A DNA stretch of 64,000 nt. Origin: Prorocentrum cordatum. Taxonomy: Eukaryota > Sar > Dinophyceae > Prorocentrales > Prorocentraceae. The stretch spans positions 106,001 through 170,000 of the forward strand of contig CAUYUJ010019370.1 in the NCBI GenBank assembly GCA_963575745.1, read 5' to 3'. This document shows, one piece after another, positions 50,866 to 62,189 of this stretch. The notes below the pieces were generated by a model that was given only the letters and a program-made list of their open reading frames with translations, was not told the DNA's origin and did no database searches. How positions within the stretch are numbered: position 1 is the stretch's first letter; every line of letters begins with the position of its first letter. Position numbers and translations under genes: made by a program.

Positions 50866-51300
50866 ACTACCACTCCGCCCAGGGACATGAGGTTTCTGTG
50901 ACGCGGGCGCCGTACCGCCGATTCCAGGTCAACGCTTCCTCTTCTGAGCCGGTTCCCCCTTAATGTCTCCCCTGGCAGGTGAGTTATTCCGTGTCCGTTC
51001 AGTCTGATGTGGATGGCGGCGAGCAAACAGCTGACTCGATCAGGGATGTGATGGCGCAGGTCCGGGCGGAGGACTTCACAAGCAGCTTCGTGTCGCAGCT
51101 CGAGCAGACCGAGCCCGGGGCCGCGGCGACCGCCGGCGTGCAAGCGGTTGCCAGCTCCGCCTCGGCCCCCGCGGTGACCGTTTCGGCGGCGTCTGCGATT
51201 CCGACGCCGAGCCCGACGCCGAGCCCGCCGAGCCCGCCGAGCCCGAGTCCGACCCCGAGTCCCACCTGGGCCCCTGCTCCCGTGTCTGCGAAGGGAGATC
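50866..51300 (+). CDS. two candidate exons, small alpha/beta domain plus Pro/Ser/Thr tail
   Basis: First island (about 50866-50960) reads VWCIDYHSAQGHEVSVTRAP with YRRFQVNASSSEP. After CTCCCCTGGCAG (acceptor-like, ending about 50980) a frame reads YSVSVQSDVDGGEQTADSIR, DVMAQVRAEDFTSSFVSQLE and AVTVSAASAIP, then a PTPSPTPSPPSPPSP stalk. The pattern of a beta strand, helix, helix, strand and Pro/Ser stalk resembles the SEA-like repeats of dinoflagellate surface proteins. Family assignment is a guess. The frame ends at 51383, but after about 51300 it looks non-coding. Confidence 0.45.
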
Positions 51301-51489
51301 GGAAAAGAAAAAGATACCAGTACCGCTATCCGCTGGCCTTTCCTCGTCGCCACGGCTGGATTCGCTTCGGAATTCTGGTTTGAATGCGCCCCGGGAGGGC
51401 TGTTGGGATAGCGGGATCGTGCCTTCGTCCCCCCAGGAGACCCTCACTTGGTCAACATGTTCGGCCAGCGGTTCTCGGGGCGTCGGAGA

Positions 51490-52249
51490 GGAGGTGAGGG
51501 CCATGTGTATGTGTGTGTGTGCGTGTGGATGTGTGTGTGTGTATGTGCGTGTGGACGTGTGTGTGTAGTGTGTGTTTGCGTGTGTGTGTGTGTGTGTGTG
51601 TGCGTGTGTCTGTGTGTGTGCGTACGTGCGTACGTGCGTACGTGCGTCCGTGCGTGCGTGCGTGCGTGCGTGTGTGTGTGTGTGTGTGGTTGTGGTTGTG
51701 GCTGTGGTTGTGATTGTAGTTGTGGTTGTGGTTGTGGTTGTGGTTGTGGTTGTGGTTGTGATTGTGGTTGTGGTTGTGGCTGTGTATGTATGTGCGTATG
51801 TGTGTATGTGTGTATGTGTGTTTCTGTGTGTGTTGGGGGAAGATTGGTGCGTGGGTTTGTGGATGTGGTTGCGCGTGCGTGCGTGCGTGCTGCGTGCGGG
51901 CGCGTGTGCGTGAGCGTGTGCATGGGCGCGTGCGAATGCGAGTGCCAATGCGAGCGCGAGTGCGAATGCGTGTGCGTGTGCGTGTGTGTGTGTGTGTGTG
52001 CGTGTGTGTGTGTGTGTGTGCGTGTGCGTCCGCGTGCGCGTGCGCGTGCGTGTGCGTGCGCGTGTGTGTAGTTGTGTGTGTGCGTGTGTGTGTGTGTGTG
52101 TGTGTCTGTGTCTGTGTCTGTGTCTGTGTCTGTGTCTGTGTCTGTGTCTGTGTCTGTGTCTGTGTCTGTGTGTGCGCTGCTCTCCGCTTGACTTGCGTTG
52201 CGCCATGCCGCCGCGCGCGTGGCAGCGACGCCAAACGTGTGCGTGTAGC

Positions 52250-52299
<50 letters not shown>

Positions 52300-52350
52300 C
52301 GTGTGTGTGTGTGCGTGTGTGTGTGTGTGTGTGTGCGTGTGTGTGTGACG
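51490..52350. repeat. (TG)n / (TGCG)n / (TGTGTC)n compound microsatellite
   Basis: Almost 900 bp of TG-based repeats with GTGGTT, TGCG and TGTGTC sub-blocks. All long frames are shadows. Confidence 0.97.
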
Positions 52351-52610
52351 CATGTGTCATGGCCAGGGCCGCAAACTCTCCCAGGTGTCAGCCGCGCCCT
52401 CCCACTCATTACCATGCTTATGAGATCCTTCTTCGTCTTCTTCATCATCTTCTTCTTGCAATGCGCGCCCTGGTCCCGCCCTTTCACCCGCGCACGTGCC
52501 AAGGGCCATGATGCGATCACCCCCCCTGGCCTCGGATCCCCCTTTATGGCGCACCCCATGATGCGATCACACCCCCGTCTTGCTGGCCCCCGCTCTGCGG
52601 CGCACCCCAG

Positions 52611-52759
52611 GTTCGACCTCATGCAGCCCGGGGTGCACTCGCTGGTCCACATTCCCAAGCACTCCCAGGCGCTGCGCACCCTGCTCGACATCAAGGCGGA
52701 TGTCCGCAGGATCGGGCAGGTGTGCTCAGACATGTACGTCCAGGCGATCAACGTGACAG
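52611..52759 (+). CDS. internal exon of unknown gene
   Basis: 149-nt exon bounded by GCGGCGCACCCCAG (3' splice site) and ACAG|GTGCGT (consensus 5' splice site). It encodes FDLMQPGVHSLVHIPKHSQA, LRTLLDIKADVRRIGQVCSD and MYVQAINVT, mostly alpha-helical. No family recognised. This is one of the few islands here with canonical splice sites on both sides. Flanking exons are not visible nearby. Confidence 0.55.
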
Positions 52760-52849
52760 GTGCGTGGGCATCTATAGTCAAGACGCGAGGGTAAGTGCAG
52801 ACATGCTCGCGTTGTGCAGGAATCACGAGGGGAGGCTTCTGGCAGTGTT

Positions 52850-52950
52850 CGGCTTTCAGGGGCTGTCAACGAACACTGGGACCGTCAAACAAAAGTTCGG
52901 TATGAAAAACGGCCCGAGGGAACGGATCGGGACTTCCGGGGACTACGCAT
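52850..52950 (+). repeat. about 110-bp dispersed family, copy downstream of exon
   Basis: TTCGGCTTTCAGGGGCTGTC, GGGACCGTCAAACAAAAG, AAAAACGGCCCGAGGGAACG, GATCGGGACTTCCGGGG. Lies 90 bp after the exon's donor, so within a putative intron. Confidence 0.65.
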
Positions 52951-53144
52951 GGAAAAAATATTCATTGTGTGGAGCTCCCCAGATGTGCATCTATTCGCAT
53001 GGACCTGTCCGCCGTGAATGTCTAGGCGCAAGAGCTTTCGAATACAAACGGGCTTCAGTTGTGACGGTCTGGTCATGAATCTAACTGAGAATGAATTGGA
53101 GTGTGAATGAGCCTCAGTAGTACGAGCGCGTCTCTACGCATGAG

Positions 53145-53255
53145 CCTGGGTCCTCCTGGGGCCTCCTGGGGCCTCCTGAAACCTACTGGGGCTTCCTGGG
53201 GCCTCCAGGAGCCTCTTGGGGCCTCCTGGGGCCTCCTGGGACCTCCTAGGGAGGA
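53145..53255 (+). repeat. 11-bp minisatellite GGGGCCTCCTG
   Basis: About ten units. A second block with GGCCTCCTGTTGCC and GGCTTCCTGAGGCTTCC units is at 53515-53665. Confidence 0.9.
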
Positions 53256-53515
53256 TTCGTGCCCCAGGAGAGGCCCAATCTATAGCAACAGACGTAGATA
53301 AAACATTGCGGATTGGAGCCGCAGGAGAAGGGGGCAATCTGTAGGAACAGACGTAAAACACCAAGGACTCGTGCCCCAGGAGAGGTCCTATAGGAACAGA
53401 AGGAAAGAGAAGAAGGACAATCTATAGAACCATACGTATAACAGCAAGGATTCGCGCTCCAGGTGAGGCCCAATCTATAGGAGCATCCGTAAAACACATG
53501 GGATTGGAGCCACTC
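53255..53515 (+). repeat. about 70-110 bp direct repeats between minisatellite blocks
   Basis: GATTCGTGCCCCAGGAGAGG / GACTCGTGCCCCAGGAGAGG / GATTCGCGCTCCAGGTGAGG recur, each followed closely by AATCTATAG or CTATAGGAACA. GGATTGGAGCC occurs twice. Confidence 0.7.
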
Positions 53516-53684
53516 CTGTTGCCTTCTGAGGCCTCCTGCTCCTGGGGACTCTCGGGGCCTCCTGTTGCCTTCCGAGGCCTCCTGGCGCTTCCTCTGGCCT
53601 CCTGGGGCCTCCTGTGGCTTCCTGAGGCTTCCCGGAGCTTCCTGGGTGGGGCCTCCCAGAGCCTGGGACATCCACAAAACGGCC

Positions 53685-53935
53685 GCGAACGGGACCGTGA
53701 AAACACCCATGGCGGCCCCCCTAAGGGATGTTGAAACCAGCGCCCCGCCTGAGACATCCTCACAATCTGCTCGGATAGCCAAGGATGTTGGGACAGAAAA
53801 CAAGCAAACCGCTTGAGACATCCCCACAAAAGTGCTGCGAACGGGACCGTGAAAACACCCCTGGCGGCTCCCCTTTGGGGGGCTGAAGCCAGCGCCCCGC
53901 CTGAGATCCTCACAATCTGCGCTGTGTGTGTGTGT
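53685..53935 (+). repeat. about 141-bp tandem duplication
   Basis: GCGAACGGGACCGTGAAAAC, ACCCATGGCGGCCCCCCT and CCAGCGCCCCGCCTGAGA occur twice. Confidence 0.8.
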
Positions 53936-53939
53936 GGAT

Positions 53940-54165
53940 TAAACCAGACAGTGAGAAGGTCTGAGTACGAGCAGGTCTGAGTATGAGTAAGTCTGGGAAC
54001 AAGTCTGTGTATTAGTAGTCTGGGCATGAGTGAGTCTCATCATGAGTAACTCTGAGTAGGAGTAGGTCTGAGTATGAGTAGGTCTGAGTATGAGTAAATT
54101 TGTGTCTGAGTAAGTCTGGGTATGAGTAAATCTGAGTGTGAGTAAGTCTGGGTATGAGGAGGAGG
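53940..54165 (+). repeat. 12-bp minisatellite GTCTGAGTATGA
   Basis: About 18 degenerate units of GAGTAAGTCTGAGTATGA. Unlike the TTTAGGG telomere repeat. Confidence 0.9.
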
Positions 54166-55650
54166 AGAAGGAGAAGAGGGAGAAGAAGGAGCAGGAGGCG
54201 TCCAAGTAATAACAATAACCCCGTCTTAGGATATGGGGAACAAGACATCGGATGCCTGGGAGGTCCACTTTGGGTTCAGGACTGGCTCTGGTTTTCGGAC
54301 CGCTCCTCGGATTCAGGTAGGAGAAAGCCTTCCTGGCCAATGCTCGCCGTGGCCAACACAGCCACTTCGTTTCTCACTTGTTGTTCCTAACGGCAGCAAG
54401 TTGAACGAAAATACCTCTTTCCTCCCCCCTCTGGGGGCGGGGGGAACTCCCTCCCTCCCAACAGCAAAGGCTCCTCGACCTCCTCTTCCTGCAGGGCCCG
54501 CGGCGAGCCTGCCACGAGGAGCCGTCGTCGCAGCGGATTGCTCACTCCCAACCGCGTCCGCAGAGAACAACAAACACACGACGCTTGACGGCCCCAGGGA
54601 GGCGTGCCGCCAGCGAGCTCTGGACCTCTGGAACAAGTCTCGCGGGGAAGCGCGGCAGGCTGAGCGGTAGCATCGCCGTGGATTGGCAGTGTACGCTGCT
54701 GCTCCCCTCCCGCTTGGCCCGATGTATTTCTGAATTTCTGGGGAGTTCGTCGACGCACAGGGCGAGGCAATCATCTCAGGGTTTCCGTGCAAGTTGTGTC
54801 GCCTGTCCTGCCACAGCAGGAGGCTCCCCGTGGCAAGTGGCTCTAGTGCATGTCGAACGGCTGCTAGATCCGAGCCTCCGCGGCTGCGGAACGCGCAACA
54901 CATGAAAGCTGGCATGCAAGCCTGTCTACAGTAACCTAGGCGGCCACGGTGTTTTCACGATCACGCGCTGCTTGGCACCACAAGCAGGCTCAGGCATACC
55001 GCCCAGACCAGAAGGGCGGGAACGCACGTGAACACATGCTTCGGATATCCCTCCGGACACTTTTGTTGGGCGTCGCGGCTGCGCGCGCAGCGGCGCGGCG
55101 TAGAAGAAAGTCGGGCGTAGAGACGAGCGCGGCCGGCCCGGGTCACGCGGCGTGGGGGCCCAGGATCCGCCTGCGGGGATCGACGGGGTCACTCGCGGGG
55201 CTGACGCGAGGGGTGGGGGGAGAGACGGGGGGGAGAGGGGAGACCAGGAGCACGGCAGCGGGGGAGAGCGGGGAGACTTGGCATCGATCGGACGTGTGGA
55301 TTTTTCTCGGCGGGGACCATCGAGGAGCATCCCAGGCCGTTTTCTCAAAACAGAGCCAGGCTGTTTTCTCAAAACAGAGCGCACGAAGCCCCCCCAAAAA
55401 ATTGCCGAGAAAGGCACGGGGAATGGACGTCCGAGCGACGGCCCCACACGCAACATCAAATCAGACGTCCCCTGGTGTCTCCGCCAGCGCTGGACCCCTC
55501 CGCAGGTGCGTGAGCCCCCGGTCCTCTCGACCACTTCCTCGGGACCGGTTTTTCAGTGCGCCGAGGCCAGAAAGAACGGCTTCCAGAGGCCAGACACATG
55601 GCAAACCGGTCGCCCCGATTTGTAAAGGCGCTGGATGCTTGAGTTCCTGC
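54166..55650. other. no gene recognised
   Basis: Several 150-270-codon frames on both strands without domains. GCCGTTTTCTCAAAACAGAGC is directly repeated at 55338-55380. Confidence 0.4.
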
Positions 55651-55664
55651 ACCGTGCCGGGGTC

Positions 55665-55880
55665 GGCGGAGAGCGTTTTCCGGTGGGAGCGGGGTGTTTG
55701 GGTTCGGCGGCGAATTCCGAACCCTACCCTCGCCGATCAACGATTCAGGCAACTCGATGGGCGGCGGGGGTAGGGTTCCAAAGTCGTCGAACACGTGGCG
55801 GAATCCGAACCCTACCCCCGTTTCCCATCGATTAAGGAGAATCGACGGTTGGTGAGAGTAGGGTTCGGATGCCGCCACCG
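55665..55880. repeat. two adjacent hairpin-forming repeats around CCGAACCCTACCC
   Basis: TTCCGAACCCTACCCTCGCC pairs with GGGGGTAGGGTTCCAAAG (55715-55783). GGCGGAATCCGAACCCTAC pairs with GTAGGGTTCGGATGCCGCC (55797-55877). MITE-like pair. Confidence 0.65.
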
Positions 55881-56180
55881 ATGGGTGCTGCGTCGGCTGA
55901 GGAAGGTATGTTTACGTATGTCGGGTATGTCGGGTCGAAGGGACCGGGTGTTGTCAGAGGTTGCTCTGGCCGATGGTGGCCACAGCTTTTCCAGGGGTGC
56001 CCAAATTGCCTTCAAAGCACCCCTCACGAGGCCCCCAAGGACGCAGGGCACACCTCCAGAGTGCCCCAGAGGTCCGAGAAGCCGGGGCCGCCTCGAGCCA
56101 GGACCACCCGGCAACCTCCGAAAGGGAGGGGGGGAGGATTGCGAAGAGGGGGGGTACAGAAGCCGTAGCATTCAGGCAAT
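55880..56180. other. no gene recognised
   Basis: GC-rich sequence with no domain and no clear repeat. Confidence 0.35.
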
Positions 56181-56560
56181 CGCAAACATGGATCAAGGAA
56201 GGGGGCGTGGAGTAGCGACGGGTCCCGTTTCCACGGGAAACCGCGGATTTTCGCCGCCGAACGAGGCGGCACCGGCCGCACCCTTGGGCGGGCACCTCCC
56301 CTGATCCATGGATCTGGCGACCGCGCGCCAGATCCATGGATCGCTGATCCACGTTTGCGCGCCCCCGAAGCATGCAGCAGGCCTCGAGGAAGCGCACACC
56401 TGGGTGAAGGCGCGCGGAGGGGCGACGGGTCCCGTTGCCTTGCGGACCCGGCGCGCTCCGTCGCCAGACATCGGGCGGCACGGGCGCCAGGTTTCGGGGG
56501 GCGCCTCCCCGATCCATGGATCTGGCGCCCACGCTCGCAGGCGATGCTTCTCTCCCACCC
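56180..56560. repeat. repeat block with GATCCATGGATCTGGCG palindrome
   Basis: 56303-56319 (GATCCATGGATCTGGCG) and 56326-56342 are exact complements with a 6-nt loop. A third copy is at 56512-56527. CGACGGGTCCCGTT occurs twice (56216, 56430), as does GGCGGGCACCTCCCC / GGGGCGCCTCCCC, so the block is a diverged tandem repeat of about 210 bp. Confidence 0.75.
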
Positions 56561-56764
56561 CCCCGACTTTCCGACGAAAGATGAAGCGGCTGAGAGAAGG
56601 AAACCACTACGCTACCGAGGAACCCCACATACTTCTATTATGGCTGGAGTGATGGTAGCTGAAGTGAAGCGTGTGAGAATGGTGTTGGTGGCCGTTTCCC
56701 CGCCGATACCGTTGGTGACGCCAGTCAAGAGAAGAGGAGGGAGGAGAGTGGAGAGGAGATAAGA

Positions 56765-57150
56765 TAGTTTTTTCCCAACCATCCTGTGGTGTTGGGTCCT
56801 CGTTTTGAATGGACAGCGCCCCGCGGTCACTCCCGCTGCCCCCTCCCAGTGCCCGCATGCGGTTCCACCCCTGTTTCGGCAGCGGCCCCATAGGGAGCTC
56901 CACCGAGGGCCCCAGCGGCAGCGCCCGCATGCGGTTCCACCCCCATGTCGGCACACCCCTCACACGTTTCGTGGCCCCATAGGGAGCTCCACCGAAGGGG
57001 CAGCGCCCGCATGCGGTTCCACCCTAATTTCGGCACACCCCTCACACGTTTCGTGGCCCCATAGGGAGCTCCACCGAAGGCCTCAACGGCAGCGCCCGCA
57101 TGCGGTTCCACCCCCATTTTGGCACACCCATCACACGTTTCGTGGCATCA
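56765..57150 (+). repeat. leader motif and about 85-bp tandem array, locus 2
   Basis: CAACCATCCTGTGGTGTTG (56776) is followed by four units with GCCCGCATGCGGTTCCACCC, CACACCCCTCACACGTTTCG and TGGCCCCATAGGGAGCTCCA. Confidence 0.9.
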
Positions 57151-57269
57151 CGGCGCAAATTGGCAACGCAAACCTCGACACTTGCGTTTGTCATGGGCTT
57201 CTTCAGATTCAAGCACAGAGGCGGCAGTGCGTCAATGGGACAGTTGGGCGGCATGAGCGGCGCGTTGGG

Positions 57270-58100
57270 CTGCGCACCCTTTGTGGTGTCGAGAAATTGC
57301 CACGCCTTGCACGCTCTCCGACCCTGGCACGCTTTGAGGCCGCGCTGAGAGACCACCCCCTGCGCACCCCCGATGGTGTCGAGAAAGTGCCGCGCCTGCC
57401 ACGCTCTCCGACCCTGGCACGCATAGGGGCCGCGCTGAGAGACCACCCCCTGCGCACCCCCTCTGGTGTCGAGTAAGTGCCACGCCTGCCACGCTTTTCG
57501 GCCCTGGCACGCATAGAGGCCGCGCTGAGAGACCACCCCCTGCGCACCCCCGATGGTGCCGAGAAAGTGCCACGCCTGCCACGCTCCCCGACCCTGGCAC
57601 GCATAGGGGCCGCGCTGATAGACCAGCCCATGCGCACCCCCGTCGAGAAAATGCCACGCCTGCGACACTTTCCGACCCTGGCACGCAAAGAGGCCGCGCT
57701 GAGAGACCACCCCCTGCGCACCCCCTCTGGCGTCGAGAAAGTGCCACGCCTGCCACGCTTTCCGGCCTTGGCACGCATAGAGGTCGCGCTGAGGGACCAC
57801 CTCTTTTCGCACCCCCTCTGGCGTCGAGGATTTGCCACGCCTTCCATGCTCTCTGACTCTGGCACGCATAGAGGTCGCGCTGAGTGACCACCCCCTGCGC
57901 ACCCCCTCTGGTGTCGAGTAAGTGCCACGCCTGCCACGCTTTCCGGCCTTGGCACGCATAGAGGCCGCGCTGAGAGACCACCCCCTGCGCACCCCCGGTG
58001 GTGTCGAGAAAGTGCCACGCCTGCCACGCTCTCCGACCCTGGCACGCAGAGAGGCCGCGCTGAGAGACCACCCCCTGCGCACACCCTCCAGTGTGCGGGA
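57270..58100 (+). repeat. 90-bp tandem array I, about 9 units
   Basis: Units contain GTGCCACGCCTGCCACGC, TTTCCGACCCTGGCACGCAT, AGAGGCCGCGCTGAGAGACC and ACCCCCTGCGCACCCCCTCT, with a 90-bp period (57386 to 57476). Because 90 is a multiple of three, frames stay open on both strands (386, 310 and 291 codons on minus). I do not call these genes. Confidence 0.95.
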
Positions 58101-58430
58101 GCGAAGAAAACCTGAACCCCACGAATAATGCGGGGAAGAAAGTGAAGCTACCGAGGAACCCCACGCATTCAATCTTAATATTATGTGTTTGCCGCCCCGC
58201 AATTGCGCAAGTTCACAATGCTAACCTCGAAACATGCGTCAGCCATGGAACCCTTTAAGGTTCAAACACGGAGGCGGCAGTTCGTCAATGTGACATTTGG
58301 GCGGCATGAGCGGCGCGAGCGGCATGACAGTACCTGCAACATTGTTGCCGGTTTGGGCCAAGGTGTCTACAGTTCTGGCCGCCATGCATGCCACGCTGTC
58401 ATGCCCTGTCACGCACCGTGGCGGACCCCC
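58100..58430. other. spacer between the two 90-bp arrays
   Basis: Holds AACCCCACGAATAATGCGGGG and GAACCCCACGCATTC, relatives of the palindromic 20-bp motif. 58195-58320 is similar to 57140-57260 (CGGAGGCGGCAGTTCGTCAA versus AGAGGCGGCAGTGCGTCAAT), so the preceding module is duplicated along with the array. Confidence 0.6.
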
Positions 58431-59485
58431 CCCCCTGCGCACCCCTCTGGTGTCGAGAAAGTGTTACGCTTGCCGCGCTTTCCGACCCTCGCACGCACAG
58501 GGGCCGCGCTGAGGGACCACCCCTTGCGCACCACCTCTGGCGTCGAGACAGTGCAACGCCTGCCACGTTGTCTGACACCCCCTCTGGTGGCGACAGTGCC
58601 ACGCCTGCCACGCTTTCCGATCCTGGCACGCATAGAGGCCGCCCCCTCTGGTGTCGAGAAAGTGTTACGCTTGCCGCGCTTCCCGACCCTGGCACGCATA
58701 GGGGTCGCGCTGAGGGACCCCCCCCCTGCGCACCCCCTCTGGTGTCGAGAAAGTGCCACGCATGCTACGCTGTCCGACCCTGCCACGCATAGGGGCCGCG
58801 CTGAAAGACCACCCCCAGCGCACCCCCTCTGGTGGCGACAAAGTGCCACGCCTGCCACACTTTCCGACCCTGGCACGCATAGAGTCAGCGCCGAGGGACC
58901 ACCCCCTGCGCACCCCCTCTGGTGTCGAGTAAGTGCTACGCTTGCCACGCTGTCCGACCCTGGCACGCATAGAGGCCGCGCTGAGGGACCACCCCCCGCG
59001 CACCCCCTCTGGTGGCGACAAAGTGCCGCGCCTGCCACGCTTTCCGACCTTGACACGCATAGGGGACGCCCTGAGGGACCACCCCCCGCACACCCCGTCT
59101 GGTGTGGAGAAAATGCCGCACGTGCCACACTTTCCGACCCTGGCACGGATAGAGACCGCGCTGAGGGACCACTCTCTGCGCACCCCTTCTGGAGTAGAGA
59201 AAGTGCAACGCCCGCCACGCTTTCCGACCCTGGCACGCATAGAGCCAGCGCCGAGGGACCACCCCTTGCGCCCCCCTTGGTGTCGAGAAAGTGCAACGTT
59301 TGCCACGCTTTCCGACCCTGGCACGCATAGAGGTCGCGCTGAGGGACCACCCCCTGCGCACCCCCCCTGGTGGCGGCAGAGTGGCACGCCTGCCACGCTC
59401 TCCGACCCTGGCACGCATAGAGGCCACGCTGAGGGACAACCCCCATGCGCCCCCCCTCTGGCGTCGAGAAAGTGCCGCGCCTCTT
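58430..59485 (+). repeat. 90-bp tandem array II, about 11-12 units
   Basis: Same unit as array I with more variation (GGTGGCGACAAAGTGCC, GTTACGCTTGCCGCGC variants). Some units are truncated near 58560-58660. Confidence 0.95.
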
Positions 59486-59599
59486 TTTGTCGCGCATGTG
59501 TTGCGTGGTGTCTCATGTATGTGCCGTGCATGTGTTGCGCGCGGGTGAAGGGAGAAAGGAAGAGGAGGGGAGGGGAGGGAGACGCGAGTGCGACGCGGC

Positions 59600-60239
<640 letters not shown>

Positions 60240-60240
<1 letters not shown>

Positions 60241-61010
60241 AGGAGGAGGAGGAGGGTTGAGGAGGAGACGCGGGTGCGACGCGGGAAGGAGCGGAGACGC
60301 GGGTGCGACGCGGGAAGGAAGAGAACCATTTCCCCACTAAGCGTGTGGGGAAAAGCAAGCAAAACAAAGGAGGGGAACCCTGGGATACACCCCAAGGGGC
60401 CTATGCGGACGCACCCCATATCGAGGATGGGCGCCCCCCCTTCGTACATGGGGCCCCCATTTCTGGTCCATTCGAAAACCCCACGAAGCCTGGGATAGGG
60501 GTCGACATATCCGCTGTTAGACGCCGCAGATGCACGGATCCCGGATCCATGCTAGCGTCTGCCCGAAGGTTTCCGCCCGCCGGCCAGACGTTTTTTCCTC
60601 GAGACCGTGGCGGCCACCCAGTGACGGAAGACGATGCGAGAACAAGCTACACAAGCTGAGTGGCGGGCCCCCCTTTCCCATTGCCCCCCTCGACGGACCC
60701 GATCCTTGGGCCTCCCTGATATCCGACGTCACGAGTTTTGTTCGCGCCATGTGCCTCGCGATCTCTCGACCCTATCCTGGGGACCAGTTTGTCGTCCCAG
60801 ATCGTTGTATGATATCTCTGGGGCCCGAAATGAACCTCTGCAGACCGAGATCGAGGAACACGCTGTTTCTATTGCGAAGGCCTTACGGCCGGTGCCGCCG
60901 ACCCTGTTCGCAATGCGCAGCAAGAGGCACGGGCTGTGGGATGGTTTTGGGGAGAGGGGAGAAGGACGAGAAGGTGGGGGAGGGAGGTGGGCCGGGTCCT
61001 GGAATCAGGG
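60240..61010. other. no gene recognised
   Basis: Further palindromic motif relatives at 60330 and 60474. Otherwise unique sequence. Frames to 184 codons without domains. Confidence 0.4.
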
Positions 61011-61014
61011 GGTG

Positions 61015-61100
61015 TTGTCAGGCTCTCGGGTTCCGGGGTAGAGGAGGAGGAGGAGGAGGAGGAGAAGGAGGAGGAGGAGGATGACTAGAAGGAGGAGGAG
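61015..61100. repeat. (GGA)n microsatellite
   Basis: GGA/GAA triplets. Confidence 0.9.
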
Positions 61101-61174
61101 GCTGAGAAGGAGAAGAAAGGAGGAGTTGCAGGGTCCTTGGAAGGATGTGAAGCTGGAAATCCGAAGGTACGGGG

Positions 61175-61440
61175 GAGAGGGGGGAAAGGCGCGGGGCGCG
61201 GGGCGCTTTCTTCTTGTGGAAAGGAAGGACAGGGGGAGGAAAGGGAAGGCTCCCCCCCGTGTGGACAGGGGGAACAGAGGGGGCTGTGGACAGGGGGAAC
61301 AGAGGGGGGACGGGGAAGAGGGGGGAAAGGCGCGGGGCGCGGGGCGCTCTCTTCCTGTGGACAGGAAGGACAGGGGGAGGAAAGGGGGGGCCCCCCCCCG
61401 CGTGGACAGGGGGAACAGAGGGGGGCTCTCTGAGGCGCTC
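61175..61440 (+). repeat. about 145-bp tandem duplication
   Basis: GGGGGGAAAGGCGCGGGGCG, GAAGGACAGGGGGAGGAAAG and GTGGACAGGGGGAACAGAGG occur twice. Confidence 0.85.
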
Positions 61441-61589
61441 TCCTCCTCGGGCGCGGCTCGGGGGCGGCTCGGGCGGCTCGGGCGCGGCCTGAAACAAGAA
61501 AGAATCCTTACGTGGAGTACTTACGGGGGGGGCGTCGTATCTGACCCGGGACTTCCCCGGGACTCCCCCGGGACCCCCCCCGGGACCCC

Positions 61590-61905
61590 CCCTCCCCCCC
61601 CCGTCGGGGAAGGGAAAGGGAAGGGGCTTCCCTTCGACTCAATTACGACGTTGCTCAAGGTCGGTTTGGCTGGCGCGCTTGGGGAGGAGGCCCTGGGAAA
61701 GACCCTCCCTCCCCCTCCCGGCGGGGGAGAGATTAAAGGGAAGGGGCTTCCCTTCGAGTCAATTACGACGTTGCTGAAGGTCGGTTTGGCTAGCGCGCTT
61801 GAGGAGGAGGCCCTGGGAAAGGGCGAGGGGAGCGGGGAGGAGCCCAGGGGAAGAGGGGTACCAGGGAAAGGGAACGACAGAGACGACGATTACAAAGAAT
61901 GACGG
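61590..61905 (+). repeat. about 125-bp duplication, open in one frame
   Basis: Two copies of a segment translating GLPFDSITTLLKVGLAGALG with EEALGK (61625-61700) and GLPFESITTLLKVGLASALE with EEALGK (61748-61823) lie in a 273-codon plus frame ending at 61902. Of four base differences in the core, one is silent and three change residues. It may be a duplicated amphipathic-helix exon or just DNA repeat. Confidence 0.5.
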
Positions 61906-61924
61906 AGATGACGGCTCGAACGGA

Positions 61925-62170
61925 AAAGCCCCTCACACACGCCGACAGGGTCGGCGGATTCCGCACTACTTGTCATGCGGTAGCGCCGCGGGGGCTGAGA
62001 AACATACTATTCCAGTTTGTTCGCCACGTAGCACCGCCTGGCGCCTGCGAAGAAAGTACTATACCACTACATGCTTCAAGTGACAACGCCGCTGGGGGGC
62101 GAAACAAATACTCACCCACTTCACTTGCCGCTTGGCAACGCCTGGAGGCACGGAGAAGCAGAGCTCCGTC
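61925..62170 (+). repeat. degenerate about 66-bp tandem repeat, 3 units
   Basis: GTAGCGCCGCGGGGGCTGAG / GTAGCACCGCCTGGCGCCTG / ACAACGCCGCTGGGGGGCG, each preceded by CACTACTTGTCATGC-like sequence. Confidence 0.55.
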
Positions 62171-62189
62171 CACTCTTCTTCTTCCTTCT

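Noticed and set aside
51076-52826. 425- and 460-codon Thr/His-rich minus ORFs
   Set aside because: Translations of the TG-based microsatellite.
53940-54165. Telomere-like repeat
   Set aside because: The unit is GTCTGAGTATGA, not TTTAGGG, and it is degenerate and internal.
57270-59485. CRISPR-like array
   Set aside because: The units are homogeneous 90-bp tandem repeats without unique spacers, in a eukaryotic genome, with no cas genes.
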